Assembly (NCBI GenBank): GCA_018241865.1
Contig: JAFECY010000146.1
Location: forward strand, 1 to 26,328
Length of the DNA stretch: 26,328 nt
Direction of reading: 5' to 3'
From: Pseudomonadota bacterium
GTDB taxonomy: Bacteria; Pseudomonadota; Gammaproteobacteria; Burkholderiales; Burkholderiaceae_D
Part shown: piece by piece, positions 21,092-26,328 of the stretch
How the letters are laid out: each line of letters opens with the position of its first letter
Numbering within the stretch: position 1 is the stretch's first letter
Translations under genes and position numbers: made by a program
Notes under the pieces: model-generated
What the model saw: the letters and a program-made list of their open reading frames with translations, nothing else
What the model was told of the DNA's origin: nothing
The model's database searches: none

Positions 21092-21991
21092 ATGAACCAA
21101 AAACTCACCCCTGTAACCATTCTCATGCTGGTTACCGCGCCTTTCTTATGGGCCGGTAACGCCATCGTCGGCCGCATCGTGTATCCGTTGGTGCCGCCGA
21201 TCACGTTGAATTTTTTTCGCTGGGCGATTGCTTGTGTCATCTTATCTATGCTGGGCGGCTGGGTGTTTCGCCGTAGCAGCGGCTTGTGGCAACACTGGCG
21301 GCGTTTTGCCTTACTCGGTCTGCTCGGTGTCGGCGTGTATAACGCGATGCAATACTTGGCCTTGCACAGTTCGACGCCGATCAATGTGACCTTGGTCGGT
21401 TCCAGCATGCCGGCTTGGATGCTGGCGATAGGCTGGTTGTTTTTCGGCGCACAGGTATCGCCGCGCCAGATCGCCGGCGCGCTGCTGTCGATAGGCGGCG
21501 TGTTGATCGTACTGTCGCATGGCGAATGGGAACGGCTGCTGGCTTTTCGCATGGTGCCGGGCGATCTCTACATGATCGTCGCCACCATCGCCTGGTCTTT
21601 TTATAGCTGGCTGCTGGTGCGGCCGAAGGAGCCGGAAGCGATCCGACGTGATTGGGCTGCCTTCCTGCTGGCGCAGGTCGCGTTCGGCGTGGCATGGTCG
21701 GGCGTGTTTGCTGCCGGCGAGTGGGCGCTGACCGATGCGCATATCCAGTGGAATGGCACGCTGTTGGCGGGCATCGTGTATGTCGCCATCGGTCCGGCCA
21801 TCATCGCGTTTCGTTGCTGGGGCGGCGGCGTCGAACGCGTCGGGCCGAATATCGCGTCCTTCTTCAACAACCTGACACCCTTGTTCGCGGCGTTGATGTC
21901 ATCCGCTTTTCTTGGCGAGCTGCCGCATCTCTATCACGCCATCGCTTTCTTGCTGATCGTCGCCGGCATCGTGTTGTCAGCGCGCCGATAA
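21092..21991 (+). CDS. EamA/DMT-family transporter (RhaT/YdcZ-like exporter)
   Basis: The 299-residue protein has about ten membrane helices in two EamA repeats of five. The first opens with MLVTAPFLWAGNAIVGRIV (about 12-30), with conserved FFRWAIACVIL and YNAMQYLALHSSTPINVTLVGSSMP. The second begins at about 156 (GDLYMIVATIAWSFYSWL) and ends with NLTPLFAALMSSAFLGE and a final helix. Members export metabolites or amino acids, and the substrate here is unknown. Its ribosome-binding site is poor and it follows the LysR gene by 23 nt, so it may depend on upstream transcription. Its stop abuts the terminator hairpin shared with the convergent gene. Confidence 0.88.
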   Translation: MNQKLTPVTILMLVTAPFLWAGNAIVGRIVYPLVPPITLNFFRWAIACVILSMLGGWVFRRSSGLWQHWRRFALLGLLGVGVYNAMQYLALHSSTPINVTLVGSSMPAWMLAIGWLFFGAQVSPRQIAGALLSIGGVLIVLSHGEWERLLAFRMVPGDLYMIVATIAWSFYSWLLVRPKEPEAIRRDWAAFLLAQVAFGVAWSGVFAAGEWALTDAHIQWNGTLLAGIVYVAIGPAIIAFRCWGGGVERVGPNIASFFNNLTPLFAALMSSAFLGELPHLYHAIAFLLIVAGIVLSARR

Positions 21992-22018
21992 AAAAAGCGC
22001 AGCGAAAAGCTGCGCTTT
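21990..22018 (-). terminator. Rho-independent terminator of the glycine-zipper gene
   Basis: AAAGCGCAGC (21994-22003) pairs with GCTGCGCTTT (22009-22018) around a 5-nt loop. On the minus strand the stem is followed by a U-run (seven A's at 21990-21996 on the + strand). It ends transcription from the gene at 22039-22587. It could also act weakly as a stop for the EamA gene from the other side. Confidence 0.88.
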
Positions 22019-22038
22019 GCTGCAGCGAGGAACGGCGA

Positions 22039-22587
22039 TCAATAACCGTATTTCTTGCCGACTTCGTTGCCGAGATAACCGCCGCCCAGTGCGCCGGCGA
22101 CAGTCGCCAGCGTCTTGCCATTGCCGCCGCCGACTTGGTTGCCGAGCAAGCCGCCGAGCACCGCGCCGGCGGCGATGCCGACCACGCTATGCTGTGGAGC
22201 TTGCGCGGGTGCCTGCACCGCTGCTTGTTGTGTTGGCTGGCCGTAATTCGGCGCGGGTTGAGCATAATTCGGCGCAGCTTGGGCATACTGCGGTGCCGGG
22301 CGATCCACGGTGCGATAGACCACTTTCCTGTGTACCACGACCTTGGGTTTGGCCGGCGTTTGCACGGCGGCAGTTTGCAGCGGTGCTGTCACGGGCGCGG
22401 CTGGGGCAGCAGAAACTGCCGCGAGCGGTGCGCTTGCGCTAACCGGCATGTCAGGCGTATTCGAGCCACGCGATTTGGGCAGAATGCCGGTGATGGCCGC
22501 CGCACCCAGCAGGCTGACCAGCATCACCGAGGCGGCAGCGCCGGCCATCAGCGGATGAATGCGGTTGGTGGTTTGCATGGTGTCCAT
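22039..22587 (-). CDS. Glycine-zipper 2TM envelope protein
   Basis: The 182-residue protein has a short N-terminal membrane anchor (about residues 13-35, PLMAGAAASVMLVSLLGAAAITGIL). An Ala/Pro/Gln-rich, probably periplasmic linker follows, then a C-terminal glycine-zipper 2TM domain (VVGIAAGAVLGGLLGNQVGG, then TVAGALGGGYLGNEVGKKYGY without overlap). This domain occurs in SlyB/17-kDa-antigen-like envelope proteins that stabilise the outer membrane. No lipobox cysteine is visible, so it is anchored by the helix rather than as a lipoprotein. The ATG at 22587 is chosen because GAAGGGA lies about 6 nt upstream; the frame runs on upstream to 22734 but without protein-like sequence. A strong terminator follows. 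Confidence 0.82.
   Translation of the reverse strand: MDTMQTTNRIHPLMAGAAASVMLVSLLGAAAITGILPKSRGSNTPDMPVSASAPLAAVSAAPAAPVTAPLQTAAVQTPAKPKVVVHRKVVYRTVDRPAPQYAQAAPNYAQPAPNYGQPTQQAAVQAPAQAPQHSVVGIAAGAVLGGLLGNQVGGGNGKTLATVAGALGGGYLGNEVGKKYGY
22239..22301 (-). repeat. Three 21-bp repeats encoding YxQxAPN heptapeptides
   Basis: Units at 22239-22259, 22260-22280 and 22281-22301 encode heptads of the form YGQPTQQ-adjacent YAQPAPN and YAQAAPN in the proline-rich linker. The first two units share the core TAATTCGGCGC; the third is diverged. Confidence 0.6.
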
Positions 22588-22689
22588 ATGCTTTCCCTTC
22601 GAGTGGTGAACAAGTGAATGCATCTTAGCCGGCGAGTCGCCGCAGAAACAGGGGCGATCTGTATCACTCGTAAGCATTTGTAAGCGACT

Positions 22690-22695
22690 TATAAT
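22690..22695 (+). promoter_or_regulatory. Candidate -10 element upstream of the exported DUF2059-like gene
   Basis: A perfect TATAAT lies 33 bp before the ATG at 22729. No good TTGACA is found 17 bp upstream, but GTAAGC occurs twice with 10-bp phasing (22670-22675 and 22680-22685) just before it, which may be an activator site. Confidence 0.45.
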
Positions 22696-22728
22696 GGCGG
22701 CCGTCCGATTGATATCGAGTGAAATGTC

Positions 22729-23316
22729 ATGCAATTCAAAGAAGTGTTGCCAAGATGCTTATCGAAGCGATACGCCATGCGCGGGATGGCGCTCTGTTTG
22801 GCGCTCGGCATGGTGACGCCTGTTAGCGCGCAATATGTCGAAGACCTGTCGGCGCGTTCGATCCTCATCGCCAATTTGGGCGAGTCGGCGCTGCTTTCTA
22901 TGCAATTGCTGGCGGCGCGCGCGCAAAATCGCAGCGACATTCCGGCGAGTGTGCTTGCTTGCGTCAAGTCGCTCGACAAAACCAGTTTCGATCCCATTCT
23001 GTCGATTGCCATCAGCGAAAATTTAAGCGATGAAGAAATCGCCGCAGCAGAAAATTTTTATGCCAGCGATCTCGGGCGCAAGTATGCGAAGCATGGGCTG
23101 CTGCAAGTGTATGAAGCCGCCGGTGCCGAACCGCCGGAAGATTATCCGGCATTCAGCGAAGAAGAAATGAAAACACTGGAAGCATTCAGCCTGACGCCGG
23201 CCGGCGACAAGTTGATCGTCAAGAAAGTGCTAGCCAAGCCGCCTGTGCGCAGGGCGATGGCATCGTTGACGCAGGAGTTGTTTGCGCGTTGTCATGCTTG
23301 GCGCGTGCAGCGCTGA
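22729..23316 (+). CDS. Exported protein with DUF2059-like C-terminus
   Basis: This 195-residue protein has an N-terminal signal peptide: a basic start (KRYAMRG), a hydrophobic core (MALCLALGMV) and TPVSAQ, giving cleavage near residue 34. The mature protein is helical. Its FYASDLGRKYAKHGLL segment and the later KTLEAFSLTPAGDKLI resemble the DUF2059 repeat of periplasmic proteins; this family assignment is by pattern only. The ATG at 22729 has a weak ribosome-binding site, and an ATG at 22777 would shorten the signal peptide n-region. The gene is divergent from the glycine-zipper gene, and both products are envelope proteins. The function is unknown. Confidence 0.72.
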   Translation: MQFKEVLPRCLSKRYAMRGMALCLALGMVTPVSAQYVEDLSARSILIANLGESALLSMQLLAARAQNRSDIPASVLACVKSLDKTSFDPILSIAISENLSDEEIAAAENFYASDLGRKYAKHGLLQVYEAAGAEPPEDYPAFSEEEMKTLEAFSLTPAGDKLIVKKVLAKPPVRRAMASLTQELFARCHAWRVQR

Positions 23317-23337
23317 CACCATCGCTATGGCTATTGC

Positions 23338-24108
23338 TCAGGGCGTACTGACGTAAAACGTTGCCTCTCCCATTCCTGCCACGTGCGCCTCGATGTGCTG
23401 ACCCGGCTGCAAGGCTACCGCCGGCGTGGCTGCGCCGGCCAGCACGATGCTGCCGGCAGTCAGCGCGATGCCAGCCCGGCGTGCCAGCCGCGCCGCCGCC
23501 AGCAGCGAACGCAAGGGGTCGCCGAGTATGTCGGCGCTGGAGCCGCTTTGCGCCAGTCGGCCGTCGATGTGCAGTTCGACCGGCAAGTGCGTCAGATCGG
23601 CCGGGCAGTCATGCCATGATCCGAGCACGAAAGCGGAGGACGAGGCATTGTCGGCTATCACATCGACAAGTGAAAAACGGAATTGCCGGAAGCGCGAATC
23701 GATGATTTCGATGGCCGGGGCCACGGCGGCAATCGCGGCGTGCGCTGTGGCGGCGTCGGCATCGGGCGGCACATCCTGCTTCAGCAAAAACGCCAGCTCC
23801 GGCTCGCAGCGCGGATGAATGCGCTGCTGCAGATCGAGACTCGCGCCATTGTCGATTTGCATGGCGTCGGTCAGCGTGCCGCAGATCTGGTCGGTGACGC
23901 CCATCTGCTGCATCTTCGCTACGCTGGTGAATCCCATCTTCAAGCCAGTCACACGTTCGCCACGCTGTAGTCGCCGACCAATTCCGGCTTGCTGGATGCG
24001 GTAGGCATCATCGACGTTCAGGCTGTGCTGTTCGGCGAAAGGCGCGATGGCTGTGGCGCGCAGCAATGCATCGTCGAGCGCGGCGGTCAGGGTGTCGTGC
24101 AGGCGCAT
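23338..24108 (-). CDS. 2-keto-4-pentenoate hydratase / fumarylacetoacetate hydrolase-family enzyme
   Basis: This protein (256 residues from 24108) belongs to the hydratase/decarboxylase branch (MhpD/DmpE/DmpH-like). These enzymes act on 2-hydroxypenta-2,4-dienoate or 4-oxalocrotonate in meta-cleavage of aromatics. Family signs are GLKMGFTS, the metal-binding HPRCEPELAFLL with its E-x-E pair, EIIDSRFRQFRFSLVDVIADNASSS and VLAGAATPAVAL. I cannot tell hydratase from decarboxylase by eye. The start at 24108 lies 4 nt after the upstream esterase stop. An in-frame ATG at 24129 would overlap the esterase gene by 17 nt. The gene is last in a three-gene run with the esterase and dioxygenase. Confidence 0.82.
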   Translation of the reverse strand: MRLHDTLTAALDDALLRATAIAPFAEQHSLNVDDAYRIQQAGIGRRLQRGERVTGLKMGFTSVAKMQQMGVTDQICGTLTDAMQIDNGASLDLQQRIHPRCEPELAFLLKQDVPPDADAATAHAAIAAVAPAIEIIDSRFRQFRFSLVDVIADNASSSAFVLGSWHDCPADLTHLPVELHIDGRLAQSGSSADILGDPLRSLLAAARLARRAGIALTAGSIVLAGAATPAVALQPGQHIEAHVAGMGEATFYVSTP

Positions 24109-24112
24109 GGTC

Positions 24113-24802
24113 TCAGGCCGGTGTGCCATCGATTTGTTGCTGCAGCCAGTCGTGAAAATCGCGTTGCATCGCCGGGGTCAATTCATGGTCGGCCGGGTAT
24201 TCATGGTAAGCCAGCCGTACACTGGCCGCCGTCAATTGACTTTGCGCCTTGCGGGCGAATTCGATCGTCAGCTTGCTGTCGGACACGCCATGCGAGATGA
24301 AGGCGTGCAGATCGGCGAGCTGCGTTGCGGGCGCGATCAGCGGCGCGATCTCCGGCAGGATGCGACCGCTCAGGATGCCGAAGCCGGCTACCTTGTCGGG
24401 CCGCGTCAGGCCGACGCTGGCGCTCAGGATGCCGCCCTGGCTGAAGCCGGCGATCCAGATGCGTTGTCGATCGACGCCGTAGGCAGCGGGCAAGCTATCG
24501 ATAAAATCGACCAAGGTTTGCCGCGATTGCTCCGCTTGTTGCGGATTGATGGCGGGCCCCTCGGCGGTGAAGCGTACTTGGAACCAGCCGTACTGGCCGG
24601 GGCCGAAGGCGAGCGGAGCGCGCGCCAGAATCACGGTCAGACGCGGGTCCTGCGCCTCGGCGAAATGGATCAGGCCGGCTTCATTGGCACCGACGCCGTG
24701 CAGCAGGAGCAAGCAGGGGCCGTGCGCCGCGCTGCCGCTGCGCACGCGATGCACCAGCGGCAGCGTGGCAATGTCGATGATGTCTTGCAAGTCATGTTTC
24801 AT
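24113..24802 (-). CDS. Alpha/beta-hydrolase carboxylesterase (phospholipase/carboxylesterase family)
   Basis: This 229-residue alpha/beta hydrolase has the oxyanion LLHGVGANE (34-42), the nucleophile elbow GFSQGG (S121), the acid D175 in SHGVSDSKL and H206 in YPADHEL. The catalytic triad is therefore complete. The pattern matches the YpfH/carboxylesterase-2 group, which hydrolyses short-chain esters; lysophospholipids are another possibility. It starts 9 nt after the dioxygenase stop, behind an AAGGA ribosome-binding site. The context suggests hydrolysis of an ester or lactone linked to ring-cleavage products, but this is inference. Confidence 0.85.
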   Translation of the reverse strand: MKHDLQDIIDIATLPLVHRVRSGSAAHGPCLLLLHGVGANEAGLIHFAEAQDPRLTVILARAPLAFGPGQYGWFQVRFTAEGPAINPQQAEQSRQTLVDFIDSLPAAYGVDRQRIWIAGFSQGGILSASVGLTRPDKVAGFGILSGRILPEIAPLIAPATQLADLHAFISHGVSDSKLTIEFARKAQSQLTAASVRLAYHEYPADHELTPAMQRDFHDWLQQQIDGTPA

Positions 24803-24811
24803 GATGTGTCC

Positions 24812-25597
24812 TTAATCGAATGCATAGGCATCCATCGCCAGTATTTCGTATTCGTAGCTGCTGTGCAGATGTCGAGTGCTGGCCGCGTCGCCGGCCGCGC
24901 CCAGCGCTGCGAACAGCGGTACTAGGTGTTCTTCGGTCGGGTGATTGCGCGCGGCAAATGGCGCTTGCCGGCGGTAATCCAGCAAAGCGGCGCGTTCGCC
25001 GTTCAACAACTTGGTCGTCATCCAGTCGCTGAATTCGCGCACCCATGCCGGTGGCGGCGTATCGATATCTTGGCCGCGGAATTCATACAGGTTGTGCGTC
25101 AGCGAGCCGGAGCCGATGATGAGCACGCCCTGTTCCCGCAGCGGGGCCAGCGCGCGTCCTAGGCGCTCGTGTTCCACTGCGCCCTGGCCGCGCAATACCG
25201 ATACTTGCAGCGTCGGTATATCGGCATCTGGGTACATCAGCGACAGCGGCACCCAAGCACCATGATCGAGCCCGCGTGTGCTGCTGCGCTTGACGGCATG
25301 GCCGGCTTGTTCCAGCAGTGCGGCTGCCTGCTCGGCAATAGCCGGTGCGCCCGGCGCAGGGTACTGGATGTCGTACAGCGCCGGCGGGAAACCACCGAAG
25401 TCATGGATGGTTTCCGGCGTCGCGGTCAGGCTGACCGCCGGCCCGCCGATGGCTTCCCAGTGTGCCGACAGCATCACGATGGCTTGCGGCCGTGGCAGCG
25501 TCTTGCCGAGTTGCTGCAGGTAGCGGTGCGCCGGGCTATCGGTGATTGCCAGCATCGGCGAGCCGTGCGAAACGAACAGGGTGGGCATGCGTGTCAT
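24812..25597 (-). CDS. LigB/YgiD-type extradiol ring-cleavage dioxygenase (4,5-DOPA dioxygenase family)
   Basis: This 261-residue protein belongs to the class III extradiol dioxygenases, the group containing E. coli YgiD and plant 4,5-DOPA dioxygenases. Conserved histidine segments are visible: FVSHGSP (H11), SAHWE (H46), HDFGGFP (about 65-71), LDHGAWVPL (H112), GSGSLTHNL (about 162-170) and RNHPTEEHLVPLF (H219, H224). These ligate the non-haem metal and support catalysis. The physiological catechol is unknown; DOPA is the label but not proven. A GAGGA sequence precedes the ATG. It is the first gene of the dioxygenase-esterase-hydratase run. Confidence 0.88.
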   Translation of the reverse strand: MTRMPTLFVSHGSPMLAITDSPAHRYLQQLGKTLPRPQAIVMLSAHWEAIGGPAVSLTATPETIHDFGGFPPALYDIQYPAPGAPAIAEQAAALLEQAGHAVKRSSTRGLDHGAWVPLSLMYPDADIPTLQVSVLRGQGAVEHERLGRALAPLREQGVLIIGSGSLTHNLYEFRGQDIDTPPPAWVREFSDWMTTKLLNGERAALLDYRRQAPFAARNHPTEEHLVPLFAALGAAGDAASTRHLHSSYEYEILAMDAYAFD

Positions 25598-25672
25598 GAT
25601 GGTTTCCTCGATAGGCGTTGAGCGGACAGGTTCTTACTTTAATACGCCTATCCGATTCTTGCGTGATTGTGT

Positions 25673-26305
25673 TCAGGCCTTGGACAACCAGGCCGGCGCA
25701 ATCGATGTGCCTAGTCCGGCACCGTAACCGAAATAAATATTCAGCCCGGCTAGCGACTCCAGATAGCGCGCATTTTTCAAACCACCGGTATCGACTGCTT
25801 TGAAGCCGGCACTGTCGATCAATGCTTTGACGGTTTGCTTGGCGCTTTCGCTGTCGCCGGCAAAGAACACCGATACGCGTTCGCCGTTGGCCAGTTGCGG
25901 GCCGTCCGCCAGCACTTGTGCGAACACGGTGTTGAATGCCTTGACCACGTTCGCGCCGGGCAAGGCGCGAGCGATTTCCTCGGCGGCCGAGGTGGTGTGG
26001 CCGATGGTCAGGCCCATGTAATCGGCGGTCAGCGGATTGGTAATGTCGATCACGGTCTTGCCGCGCAGGTCGCCCAGCACTTGTAGGGCGGGCACGGCGT
26101 CGGCGTAGCCGGTGGCGACAATCACGACGTCGGCATCGGCCAGTGCTTCATTGGCGGCGACTGCCGTGACGTTCCGGTGCTGCGCGGCCAGTGCTTGCGC
26201 CTTGACGGGATCGCGCGCGGTGACGCGAATTTGGTGGCCGGCTTGCGAGAGTTGCTTGACGAGACCCGAGCTCATGTTGCCGGCGCCGACGATGGTGACT
26301 TTCAT
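25673..26305 (-). CDS. NADPH-dependent F420-reductase-like NAD(P)-binding protein
   Basis: This 210-residue protein opens with a Rossmann nucleotide-binding loop, VTIVGAGNMSSGLVKQL (3-19), then VTARDPVKA (28-36), VVIVATGYADAV, VIDITNPLT and VVKAFNTVFAQVL. This is the F420_oxidoreductase-type arrangement found in many bacteria that lack F420, where it probably acts as an NADPH-dependent oxidoreductase; the arginine after the second strand (TARD) favours NADPH. The substrate is unknown. A GAAAGGAAA ribosome-binding site precedes the ATG. It lies 75 nt upstream of the dioxygenase gene on the same strand, so joint transcription is possible but not assured. Confidence 0.85.
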   Translation of the reverse strand: MKVTIVGAGNMSSGLVKQLSQAGHQIRVTARDPVKAQALAAQHRNVTAVAANEALADADVVIVATGYADAVPALQVLGDLRGKTVIDITNPLTADYMGLTIGHTTSAAEEIARALPGANVVKAFNTVFAQVLADGPQLANGERVSVFFAGDSESAKQTVKALIDSAGFKAVDTGGLKNARYLESLAGLNIYFGYGAGLGTSIAPAWLSKA

Positions 26306-26328
26306 GATGTTTCCTTTCAGATGGTTTG

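Noticed and set aside
22588..22734. 49-residue extension of the glycine-zipper protein
   Set aside because: It crosses the divergent promoter region and lacks the membrane-anchor start; GAAGGGA before 22587 supports the shorter form.

Overview
The window looks like chromosomal DNA of a beta-proteobacterium of the Burkholderiales, most likely the Oxalobacteraceae (Herbaspirillum/Herminiimonas/Collimonas-like). That placement is inferred from gene content and protein style: moderately high G+C, an Ala/Lys-rich H1-like protein, a complete pstSCAB-phoU-phoB-phoR locus divergent from ppk-sixA, and a DUF3562 protein. No rRNA, tRNA, insertion sequence, prophage or CRISPR array was seen.

Layout. (1) 1-2775: a histone-H1-like DNA-binding protein, then a tight operon of an OlsB-like N-acyltransferase, an LpxH-like metallophosphoesterase, a glycosyltransferase reduced to its two ends by an internal deletion, and a DUF3562 protein. 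(2) 2782-4615: a TetR regulator with an overlapping HD-domain hydrolase gene, divergent from a small membrane protein; two matching palindromic operators lie between them. (3) 4631-14130: the phosphate block. ppk and sixA run leftwards and pstS-pstC-pstA-pstB-phoU-phoB-phoR runs rightwards, with Pho boxes for both directions in the shared 177-bp intergenic region. (4) 14290-18398: a CHASE-GGDEF diguanylate cyclase and a large SEC-C/TPR/methyltransferase fusion. (5) 18612-22018: a small conserved-looking protein, an MFS transporter divergent from a LysR regulator, and an EamA exporter. (6) 22039-23316: a glycine-zipper envelope protein divergent from an exported DUF2059-like protein. (7) 23338-26305: a leftward cluster of a 2-keto-4-pentenoate-hydratase-type enzyme, a serine esterase, a LigB/YgiD-type extradiol dioxygenase and an F420-oxidoreductase-like NAD(P)-binding protein.

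How the genes work together. PstSCAB imports phosphate, PhoU and PhoR report its supply, and PhoB activates transcription through the Pho boxes. Ppk stores phosphate as polyphosphate. The OlsB-like enzyme would make phosphorus-free ornithine lipids, so the left side may also serve phosphate economy, although no convincing Pho box precedes it. The dioxygenase-esterase-hydratase run resembles the order of a meta-cleavage pathway.

Most notable: the internally deleted glycosyltransferase, a 24-bp slippage-type insertion between the two catalytic histidines of Ppk, the 11-bp-phased PhoB site array, the TetR operator pair, and the SEC-C/TPR/methyltransferase fusion.
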